Source: Calditrichota bacterium
GTDB taxonomy: Bacteria; Zhuqueibacterota; Zhuqueibacteria; Residuimicrobiales; Krinioviventaceae
Direction: 5' to 3'
Assembly (NCBI GenBank): GCA_003818595.1
Contig: RPQV01000103.1
Location: 1-9,119, forward strand
DNA: 9,119 nt
The translations under genes were made by a program, and so were the position numbers. This document shows, piece by piece, positions 1 through 6,406 of the stretch. The notes beneath the pieces are model-generated. The model was not told the DNA's origin and did not search any database. It saw nothing but the letters and a program-made list of their open reading frames with translations. Each line of letters opens with the position of its first letter. Positions within the stretch are counted from its first letter, which is position 1.

Positions 1-1472
1 ACTCCCCATTCATAGGCGAGGGTGCGCGTGCTTTTTTTCAATAGATAGCGGTCATAGTCGATGCTCTTATAGAGCATATTTCCCAGGGGCAGAACCAGCA
101 CCAGAGCATAAAGAACGATGTGCAGTGATCGTTTCAATATGGACTTGAGTCTGAGGTTCTTGAGCAAACCGCCCATAAGCGTATCCAGGCCGTAGAGAGT
201 GATCAGGCTCATCAGCGGCAGAACCGGCGTCATATAGCGATCAAAAAGGATTTTCCAACTGCTGATATAGAGAAAATATACCCATAACACTGACAGCAAT
301 AAGATTCTGTGGATAGAGGCCTTCCGCAGGAGCAGAACCGTTCCGGCCAGGAAAAAAGTGAATAAAATCCAACCAAACTCCTGATAAAGATATCTAAAAT
401 TGGTGATTAAACCCGGAGGCGCCTGATAGAACATGCCGCCCCAGGTTGTTTGAGAAACCACCATTTGATGAAGAAAATCTTTAATGAATGTTTTATAATC
501 CAGCAAAGCAAAAGGCGTGGTCATAAAAAATGCGGCCAGAGAAGCGCCGATCAGCAGCAGCAGTTTATGCAGATGGAGTCGCCATATGGGTGACGTGATA
601 AGAAACAGAAATAGAGCAAAAAAAGCGATGACGGCAAATTTCAGTCGCTGAGGCGTGACTGCGGCGACAATTCGTTGTGGATGATCCAGCCACACATCAA
701 CCGCAAAGGTAGAGTTGATCCATTGCACGATTGATTGAAAATTAGAAAGCACGACGAATACGACCAAACCTCCCAGAATTCCCATGGCGCCGGAGACGAT
801 CCAGTGAAACCAGGACAGGCGGCGCAATAAAGCGCCATATTTCAAGCCCGTCTCCAGTTGCACTCGATAAAAATGAGCGATGAGAATCGGCAGGAAAATC
901 ACGGCGCCTGGAATTTTGGTCGAAACCGTCAGACCGAATAATACACCGCACAGGAGATAGCTTTTCCATGCACCCCTCTCGACCAGGATGAACATTGACG
1001 ATAATGTCAACAAAATAAAAAAGGTGAGCGGCACATCGGTTGTCGCCAGGTGGCTGTTGATCACGTGCAGGGGCAGCAGGGTCATCACGAACGCGGATAA
1101 AAGTGCAATCGTGCGATTAAAGAGCTTCAGACCCATCCGATAGGTGACGATGATGGTCGCGACGCCAAAGGCCGCGACGGTTATTCGGCAAATCAGAAAA
1201 AGGGTGTTGGTAGAGAATTCGCCGTTGCTGAAAATCAAAACAATGCGCTGCACCAGATGCATGACATACATGATCAGCGAGGGGTAATAAAAATTATGGG
1301 GATTGAAATCACCCTGGAAAAATTGCCGCGTCGCATAGACCAGAATCGTCTCATCGGTGTGAAAAGCCTGCGGCAATCCAAAGTGAATGCCGACCAGACG
1401 CAAGACCGCGGCCACGGTCAGTGTAAATCCCATGATCAGCAGATGAACTGCGTTTATGTTTTTTTCCGTCAT
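1..1472 (-). CDS. PMT_2/GT39-type integral membrane glycosyltransferase, C-terminus cut by window edge
   Basis: The frame is open for 490 codons from the ATG at 1472 to the window edge, with no stop found by translating it through. The protein is very hydrophobic, with about ten or more predicted membrane helices. It looks like a family 39 (PMT_2/ArnT-like) enzyme, which moves a sugar from a polyprenyl-phosphate donor on the outer side of the inner membrane. Supporting motifs are an acidic first loop (FHTDET, residues 37-42), NPHNFYYPSL (57-66), ATTDVPL (143-149), GVLFGLTVSTKIPGA (176-190) and DRYMTPVLP (411-419). The last visible residues, TRTLAYEWG, resemble the junction in this family that leads into a C-terminal extracytoplasmic segment, which would lie outside the window. 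The ATG is preceded by GGAAA nine bases upstream, a weak ribosome site. The gene follows the GT4 gene by 40 bases and is probably in the same operon. The acceptor and sugar cannot be read from sequence; it could act on a lipid, glycan or protein. Confidence 0.85.
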   Translation of the reverse strand, partial: MTEKNINAVHLLIMGFTLTVAAVLRLVGIHFGLPQAFHTDETILVYATRQFFQGDFNPHNFYYPSLIMYVMHLVQRIVLIFSNGEFSTNTLFLICRITVAAFGVATIIVTYRMGLKLFNRTIALLSAFVMTLLPLHVINSHLATTDVPLTFFILLTLSSMFILVERGAWKSYLLCGVLFGLTVSTKIPGAVIFLPILIAHFYRVQLETGLKYGALLRRLSWFHWIVSGAMGILGGLVVFVVLSNFQSIVQWINSTFAVDVWLDHPQRIVAAVTPQRLKFAVIAFFALFLFLITSPIWRLHLHKLLLLIGASLAAFFMTTPFALLDYKTFIKDFLHQMVVSQTTWGGMFYQAPPGLITNFRYLYQEFGWILFTFFLAGTVLLLRKASIHRILLLSVLWVYFLYISSWKILFDRYMTPVLPLMSLITLYGLDTLMGGLLKNLRLKSILKRSLHIVLYALVLVLPLGNMLYKSIDYDRYLLKKSTRTLAYEWG

Positions 1473-1505
1473 TTATAAATGTTTCCACAGTTTTATTACG
1501 TTCAT
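1473..1505 (-). other. 10-codon mini-ORF whose TAA directly abuts the next gene's ATG
   Basis: In the 40-base gap between the GT4 stop (1513-1515) and the membrane glycosyltransferase start (1472), an ATG at 1505 opens a ten-codon frame (MNVIKLWKHL). Its TAA at 1475-1473 is followed at once by the ATG at 1472. The ORF starts eight bases past the GT4 stop. This arrangement could support termination-reinitiation between the two genes, but it may be chance. No ribosome site is evident before the mini-ORF, and there is no evidence that the peptide is made. Confidence 0.2.
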
Positions 1506-1512
1506 TGTGCTC

Positions 1513-2688
1513 TCAAATAAAATCATGCAGAAAGCGATCGAGTTCCAGCACTTTGTGTCGCCAGGTGTGCTGTTTCTTGAAATCAGCCAAAGCGTTTTTT
1601 CCCAGCTTGTTGCGCAAGTCGACATCATCAGCCAGACGTTTGATACAATCAGCCAAGTCGACCAGATCATCCGGTTGATAAAGCAAGGCACTCACGCCAT
1701 GGTGCAAAATTTGGGCGATTTGGCCGATATCGGCAGCGACGATCGCCTTACCGGCCGCCATATAATCGAACACTTTCACCGGCGAAAAATAAAAGAGCGG
1801 CATATTCGGATAGGGGGCGATAGCGATGGTGAAGAGCGAGATATAATCGCCGACCTGCTCGAGTGGAATAAAGCCGGTAAAGACCACGCGCTGACGATAC
1901 GACTCTTCAAAAGTGTTGATCAGCGACTGTTCCTGAGCACCGCCAGCGCCGACAAACATGAGTTTGAGGCGATGATTTTGCCGCAGCAGCTCGGTGAATA
2001 ATGTGCCGATAGCCTGCAGGCCGTGCCAATGATGCATGGTGCCGAGGAAACCGATCACCACGTCTTCATGATGAATGCCCAGTTTACGCCGCAGCTCGGC
2101 GCTTTTATCGGCATTGGGATTAGGAAGGTCGGCGCCGTTGGTAATCACGCGGCACTTTTTCTGCAAACGATGAGTTTGGTGGAGGTAATCGCGGGCAATC
2201 GCGGACTGGGTAAACGCGCCGTCAGCGCGCCTGAGCATCAGTTTTTCACAAGCCAAAAGCACGCATTTCCACAGATGCGCGCCTCCGTGATAATGAATCC
2301 ATTCAAAAGAATTCGCGCCATCCGCCTCCACAATGAGCGGAATTTTGCGGTACGCGGCAACCCAGAGTGCAGATATACGGAAAGCATCCAGGCGAGCGAT
2401 CACCAGATCAGGTTTGTGCTGATCGACAATCTTTAACTCACGATAGAAATCGACGACATTTTGAACAAGCTCTTTGGGGGTAAACAATAATATGCGGAGC
2501 CAGGATTTCAGACGGCTTTTAGACCTGGGCGCGGCGCCTGGTTCTTTGACACCCTGCCGTCGCCATTCCATGTACACCGTCCAGTTGACCGATTTCAGGC
2601 CGCCGATCAGTTTAATGGCTTTGACAGTCGAACCCAGGGAACTGCCATAGAGGTCATTCATGTAATTGAAATAGACAATTCGTCTCAT
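1513..2688 (-). CDS. GT-B fold glycosyltransferase, family 4 (group 1)
   Basis: This 391-residue protein has the length and two-domain layout of cytoplasmic or membrane-associated family 4 glycosyltransferases, which transfer a sugar from a nucleotide donor to a growing lipid-linked oligosaccharide. The N-terminal Rossmann domain begins with RRIVYFNYMNDLYGSSLGS (2-20) and includes DLVIARLD (94-101) and IVEADG (119-124). The linker carries VITNGADLP (181-189). The C-terminal donor domain has VIGFLGTMHHWHG (211-223), LMFVGAGG (243-250), VVFTGFIP (268-275) and FSPVKVFDYMAAGKAIVA (301-318). That last motif matches the SPxKxFEYMA subfamily, with Asp where Glu is usual. The ATG at 2688 is preferred because the first beta strand starts right after it; only an A/G-rich stretch, not a clear Shine-Dalgarno sequence, precedes it. 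It lies 22 bases after the methyltransferase gene. Donor sugar and linkage cannot be predicted. Confidence 0.92.
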   Translation of the reverse strand: MRRIVYFNYMNDLYGSSLGSTVKAIKLIGGLKSVNWTVYMEWRRQGVKEPGAAPRSKSRLKSWLRILLFTPKELVQNVVDFYRELKIVDQHKPDLVIARLDAFRISALWVAAYRKIPLIVEADGANSFEWIHYHGGAHLWKCVLLACEKLMLRRADGAFTQSAIARDYLHQTHRLQKKCRVITNGADLPNPNADKSAELRRKLGIHHEDVVIGFLGTMHHWHGLQAIGTLFTELLRQNHRLKLMFVGAGGAQEQSLINTFEESYRQRVVFTGFIPLEQVGDYISLFTIAIAPYPNMPLFYFSPVKVFDYMAAGKAIVAADIGQIAQILHHGVSALLYQPDDLVDLADCIKRLADDVDLRNKLGKNALADFKKQHTWRHKVLELDRFLHDFI

Positions 2689-2710
2689 CTTATTCGCGCT
2701 GCTTCTTTTT

Positions 2711-3490
2711 TCAAGATTTGCTCATCTTCCAAAAGGTATGGAGGCTGGCGGCCGGCCATATCGCGACAATGGGACGTTTGACGGGTGCAAAACAGCGGGC
2801 GATGAGATTGCCCAGCCGACGAGGCATGCGCGGATGCCAAATCCAGGGGCACAAACCAATCGCCACCTCCTGATCATAGCCGATTTTTTGAAAGGCAGAG
2901 AATCCGGCATCGCTGAAGATGTTTTTAATTCTGCTCGGGGTGACAAAATGTTCCAATTCCTCAGGCTTCCAATAATCAAAAGGCGCCCATGTATTCGGTG
3001 CATAGTGTCCATTTTTTTCCAAAACTTTTTTGACCAAACCGGCGACATTGGCATACGTCGGCACCGACAAAAAAAGTGCACCACCCGGTTTGAGAATACG
3101 ATAGAATTCCCGGGCCGCCAGGTTTTGATCCGGATAATGTTCAAAACTATCAAGACAGACAATTCTGTCCGCGGCGCCCTTCATGATCGGGATATGCTGA
3201 GCATCGGACTGCAGAAATAGTTTTTTTGCGCCTTTTAATCCCGCATGTTGAGGATGGCGAACGATATCCAGGCCGACATAGCGGGCGACATCAGTGAAGT
3301 AAAAAGTTAAAAGACCACTGCCGCAACCGACATCGATCAAAATTTTATCCGCTGCTTCAAAACCAAGACGCTCGAAGACGCGGGTCAGCAACGTGACATT
3401 GACATGTCCGTCCTGAGTGATGAATGGCGAAGTGACGAGGGCTTTTTCCTTTTGATAAAAAGCCTGAAGTCGCGATATTTTATTCTCCAT
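2711..3490 (-). CDS. SAM-dependent class I methyltransferase (Methyltransf_11 type)
   Basis: The 259-residue protein has a Rossmann methyltransferase core. Motif I is LIDVGCGSGLL (51-61) for SAM binding, the acidic residue of motif II is Asp75 in VGLDIV, SDAQHIP (95-101) lies at the adenine side, IVCLDSFEHYPD (110-121) is motif IV-like, and EFYRILKPGGALFLSVPTY (128-146) covers the motif V and VI region. After the core, residues 150-259 form a C-terminal part with aromatic and basic patches (APFDYWKPEELEHF, CPWIWHPRMPRR). This part may hold the acceptor, but its role is not known. The gene starts six bases after the flippase stop, with GGGAT about ten bases upstream of its ATG as a weak ribosome site. 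Inside a glycan cluster it most likely methylates a sugar hydroxyl, carboxyl or the growing chain; that substrate is inferred from context only. Confidence 0.88.
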   Translation of the reverse strand: MENKISRLQAFYQKEKALVTSPFITQDGHVNVTLLTRVFERLGFEAADKILIDVGCGSGLLTFYFTDVARYVGLDIVRHPQHAGLKGAKKLFLQSDAQHIPIMKGAADRIVCLDSFEHYPDQNLAAREFYRILKPGGALFLSVPTYANVAGLVKKVLEKNGHYAPNTWAPFDYWKPEELEHFVTPSRIKNIFSDAGFSAFQKIGYDQEVAIGLCPWIWHPRMPRRLGNLIARCFAPVKRPIVAIWPAASLHTFWKMSKS

Positions 3491-3496
3491 GACAGT

Positions 3497-4927
3497 TTAA
3501 TCCCATTTGAGCATCCATTTGAACAGTCGGATGAAATCCAGACTCCCGCTGATCTGCAGAGCAAGGCCATAGGCGATGACGCTCACCAAGGCATTCAACC
3601 AGAAAGAGTCAACGACCTGCTTGAAGGCCAGGGCGACCATAAGCATCGCCAATACGGCAGCGCAGATTTTACCCAGAGAACGTGCCGCCCGCCCGAGTAT
3701 TTGATCCAGGCTGAAGATATGTGCGTGAACGTGATGGAGAATCAGCAGCAGGATTGTGGCTTCAGTGGCTACGGTGGCGATGGTTGCACCCTTGTAGGTG
3801 TAATGGGGAATCAATGCGGCGTTGAGCACAATATTCATCAACAAGCCGCCCAATTGAAAGAATACAATTTTTTTCTGTCGATTGACAGAGACAAAAAGGG
3901 GCACAAAAAAGGTGTTGAGCATTTGAGCAAAGGCGGCGAAGGCGAGAACCTGAACGACCCACACGGATCCGGAGAATGTACTGCCAAAAACGATTGCCAC
4001 AATGGGATCTGCAAACAGCAGAATAAACGGGATCATCGGCAGGGAGAAAAGAAACAGCAACTTGCAGCCTTTGAAAAAGTAATGCGATAATTTGGGCGGG
4101 TCCTGATGATAGACCGCCAGTTTAGGGAAAAAGGCGTTCACCAGCAGCGCAGGCACCACACTGGTCAACGTCAGCAGGCGGTGTCCGGCGGAATATATCG
4201 CCACATCCTCGAACGACTTCATCGCGGAGAGCATCAGAATATCAACATAGTTATAGCAGACGGCCAGAAAAACCGAGATGCCGAACGGGGTCGCGTTTAA
4301 CCATAAAACCCGCGATCTCTTGAAATGAAAGGAGACCTTGATGGGGAAAAATCTCTTGTGCACCACCCAAAGAGAATAAAAAAGCCGTAGTAATCCTGCG
4401 ATTAAAAAAGAAATTAGAAAAGCGCGGACATCTCCTCCGATCAGCAATATTATAATGCCCAGAGCGACCGAGAGAGCCTTTTCGATAAAAACAGAGACGG
4501 ACTCGAACTGCATCTTTTCAAATCCGCGAAAGATGCCGAAAGTGGATTGGGAAAAAGATCCCAGGAGCGAAGCCATGACAAAAATGATGACAGCCTGGAG
4601 ACTCACGGCGTTCAGATGCGACAACAGCAGATAGGGGACAAAGACGAGCAGAGAAAAAATGATGAGGTAGAATCGCAGTCCGATTGTCTCGGCAAAAAAG
4701 GCCGGAGCGATCATTTTATTCCGCGACACTTGACGAGTCATCAAGGTGGTCAAACCAAAATCGCTCAGCAGGGAAATGAAAAAGCCGATTGCGGCAGCGA
4801 GCGAGTAGATTCCATATTCCTGTTTATCAAGGTAGCGGGCGGCAAACGGCACCAGAATAAAAGCCAAAACTGTGTACAGAAATTGACTGATGCCGCTGTA
4901 ACCGATATTTTTCCGAAGCTGGGTCAT
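3497..4927 (-). CDS. wzx: Wzx-like polysaccharide flippase (MOP superfamily)
   Basis: This 476-residue, very hydrophobic protein has about 12 to 14 likely membrane helices, the usual size and pattern for flippases of the MOP exporter superfamily. These proteins carry undecaprenyl-diphosphate-linked repeat units from the inner to the outer leaflet of the cytoplasmic membrane. Family-like segments include RYLDKQEYGIYSLAAAIGFF (31-50), SDFGLTTLMTRQVSR (55-69), NYVDILMLSAMKSFEDVAIY (226-245) and YKGATIATVATEA (378-390). The gene begins four bases after the polymerase stop, and the polymerase C-terminus holds the only purine-rich stretch upstream (AAAGG, about 14 bases away), so translational coupling to the polymerase is likely. 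The symbol is used for the functional class; sequence does not tell which glycan it carries. Confidence 0.9.
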   Translation of the reverse strand: MTQLRKNIGYSGISQFLYTVLAFILVPFAARYLDKQEYGIYSLAAAIGFFISLLSDFGLTTLMTRQVSRNKMIAPAFFAETIGLRFYLIIFSLLVFVPYLLLSHLNAVSLQAVIIFVMASLLGSFSQSTFGIFRGFEKMQFESVSVFIEKALSVALGIIILLIGGDVRAFLISFLIAGLLRLFYSLWVVHKRFFPIKVSFHFKRSRVLWLNATPFGISVFLAVCYNYVDILMLSAMKSFEDVAIYSAGHRLLTLTSVVPALLVNAFFPKLAVYHQDPPKLSHYFFKGCKLLFLFSLPMIPFILLFADPIVAIVFGSTFSGSVWVVQVLAFAAFAQMLNTFFVPLFVSVNRQKKIVFFQLGGLLMNIVLNAALIPHYTYKGATIATVATEATILLLILHHVHAHIFSLDQILGRAARSLGKICAAVLAMLMVALAFKQVVDSFWLNALVSVIAYGLALQISGSLDFIRLFKWMLKWD

Positions 4928-4931
4928 GGGA

Positions 4932-6269
4932 CTAAAAAGCCTTTGTGCGCGTCATGACAGCCGGATTTTGTTTGGGAAATCGTCCTAACCCAGGCGCAGT
5001 CCATTTGGGTCTTGCAGGGTGAAGACGTCGGCGATAGAGTTCATCGGCGACGACAAGTCCGAGCACCATGCCGACGCTGCGCCAATGTTGAATGATGACC
5101 CCAGTCAGCCGGTAGTCAGGCGCCACCAAGTGATAAATGCAGATGCCCAGCATGCTGGTCAAAGCCGCTGCCCCCATTTGATAATAAAATGTACTGGGTG
5201 AGCGCAACAAACGCATGCCGACGATGAGGATTGACAAATGCACCACCACAAACAGAATACCGCCGACCACTCCCTGTTCAGCGGTGATGAGCAGGTAGGC
5301 ATTATGCACAATTCGTGTTCCCCCAATTTGTTTGTCGGCGTAATAGCGATAATTGTTGATGCCGACACCCAGAATCGGATGCTCGTCAATGATCCGCAAT
5401 GCATCCAATGCCAGGCTTTTACGGCTGTGTTTAGCATCGCCCATCATCGATTCTTCAGAGTCGGCCATGCGGTTGACGATTTCGTCCCCATATTTTATCG
5501 ACATGCCGATTCCAAAAATAATGACGATCACAATAAAGGTGATTTTTTTCCTAGTGGTCAATTTGCTTTTGCTCATATCGACGAGGAAAAATATCAGCAT
5601 GGAAATCATAAACGCCAACCAAGCGCCGCGAACATATGAGGAAAACAACGAAGCCGTGGAAAGGAGCAGGACGGTCCCCCACAACCATTTGGGCCTCATG
5701 GGCAGGTAAAAGACGCCGCGCACCGCAAAAGGAACCAGGGTGAGCAGATAGGCGCCAAACGCATTCGGAGGTCCGAGCGTGCCGCTCGATCTCCAGGTAT
5801 TCACGATATCGAAAAACGGAAGAACAACCGGACCAATTTGCCATTGATAAAAGCCGATAGCGCTCTGAAAAAGCAATCCCAAAAGCAGCCCTTTGACCAG
5901 AGCGAGTATCTCTGCCTGATCGCTCAGTCGTGTCGCCATCAGATGAAACAGCAACAATGCTCGGGTCAGATGAACGATCATAAACCGACCTTCAGCCTTT
6001 TCGACAGCAATGAACTCGCTGCTGAAGCTGAACAGATAGAATAAAAATACAAAAGCCGTGATCACGTTCACAAAAATGGCATACCGGGTGTTGACGGATG
6101 CTTTTTTTTTGGTCATTAAAAGCAGATAAAGAGGGATATCCAGGGGCATGAATACATCCGCACCTCTCGCGGTGCCGTCAGTTAACTGACCCAAGACCAG
6201 CGTTACTCCCTGATTAACCGAAGTGAGCATGCCGAGGATAAAAAAAAGTTTTTGGGCAAGTGTTTTCAA
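4932..6269 (-). CDS. Wzy/WaaL-type O-antigen polymerase or ligase (Wzy_C family)
   Basis: A 445-residue membrane protein with about ten to twelve helices and the hallmarks of the O-antigen polymerase/ligase superfamily. These are GTLGPPNAFGAYLLTL (163-178), SSYVRGAWLAF with Arg214, EHPILGVGINNY (296-307) in the large extracytoplasmic loop, and VHNAYLLITAEQGVVGG (321-337) with His322 and Glu331. In this superfamily Arg and His residues at such positions matter for transfer of glycan from the polyprenyl-diphosphate carrier, by polymerisation (Wzy) or transfer to lipid A core (WaaL). Position directly before a wzx-like gene favours a polymerase, but this is inference. The proline- and basic-rich tail (411-445) is cytoplasmic and unassigned. 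The start is uncertain: the best-fitting codon is TTG at 6269, with an in-frame stop 45 bases upstream and no ATG until residue 14 (ATG at 6230). No clear Shine-Dalgarno sequence precedes either. Confidence 0.88.
   Translation of the reverse strand: MKTLAQKLFFILGMLTSVNQGVTLVLGQLTDGTARGADVFMPLDIPLYLLLMTKKKASVNTRYAIFVNVITAFVFLFYLFSFSSEFIAVEKAEGRFMIVHLTRALLLFHLMATRLSDQAEILALVKGLLLGLLFQSAIGFYQWQIGPVVLPFFDIVNTWRSSGTLGPPNAFGAYLLTLVPFAVRGVFYLPMRPKWLWGTVLLLSTASLFSSYVRGAWLAFMISMLIFFLVDMSKSKLTTRKKITFIVIVIIFGIGMSIKYGDEIVNRMADSEESMMGDAKHSRKSLALDALRIIDEHPILGVGINNYRYYADKQIGGTRIVHNAYLLITAEQGVVGGILFVVVHLSILIVGMRLLRSPSTFYYQMGAAALTSMLGICIYHLVAPDYRLTGVIIQHWRSVGMVLGLVVADELYRRRLHPARPKWTAPGLGRFPKQNPAVMTRTKAF
6102..6110 (-). 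repeat. A9 homopolymer tract inside the polymerase gene
   Basis: Nine consecutive A on the coding strand encode Lys54-Lys56 (MTKKKA) of the polymerase. It is the longest single-base run I found in the window. A T8 run at 6240-6247 lies earlier in the same gene. Slippage at either would truncate the protein within its first quarter. Whether the length varies in the population cannot be seen from one sequence. Confidence 0.6.
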
Positions 6270-6289
6270 TACCGGACAACCATTTTCAT
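6266..6289 (-). other. 7-codon mini-ORF whose TGA overlaps the polymerase TTG start
   Basis: An ATG at 6289 (with a second in-frame ATG at 6283) opens a seven-codon frame, MKMVVRY, ending in TGA at 6268-6266. That stop shares two bases with the proposed TTG start of the polymerase (6269-6267). This could be a leader allowing reinitiation at a weak start codon. It could also mark a one-base shift that separated the gene from an original ATG start. No ribosome site is obvious before it. Confidence 0.2.
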
Positions 6290-6406
6290 TGTCTAAAATC
6301 GAGCATTAATTTACGATAGAGCGGCGGCAGTTAATACAAATTACTGTCCCGCCCCGGTTTATTTGTGCATAGGTTTCTGAATGCATGTATTGGCGGTTGC
6401 CTGTCG
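6270..6406. other. Intergenic region, widest gap in the cluster
   Basis: This 137-base gap separates the PMT_2-type gene from the polymerase gene; the other gaps are 59 bases or less. No gene larger than the mini-ORF fits it. It contains short inverted repeats: TGCAT and ATGCA around a ten-base loop (about 6367-6386), an imperfect AGTAAT/ATTAACT repeat near 6330-6346, and GACAA/TTGTC at 6275-6293. None is followed by a T run in the transcribed direction, so no intrinsic terminator is supported. No convincing -35/-10 pair was found, although a promoter here would be plausible by position. Confidence 0.4.
6275..6293. repeat. Short inverted repeat GACAA-N9-TTGTC before the polymerase gene
   Basis: A perfect five-base inverted repeat with a nine-base spacer lies just upstream of the proposed TTG start and overlaps the mini-ORF. 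It could be an operator half-site pair or a small mRNA hairpin near the start. With only five paired bases, chance occurrence is quite possible. Confidence 0.25.

Noticed and set aside
1456..2001. Plus-strand ORF of 181 codons
   Set aside because: It lies opposite the GT4 gene, whose motifs are clear, and its own translation shows no recognisable domain.
3404..4090. Plus-strand ORF of 228 codons
   Set aside because: It is antisense to the methyltransferase start and the flippase C-terminal half. It is Gln/His/Lys-rich, as expected from reading hydrophobic codons backwards.
6367..6386. TGCAT/ATGCA inverted repeat as a transcription terminator
   Set aside because: The stem is only five pairs, mostly A/T, and no T run follows in the transcribed direction.
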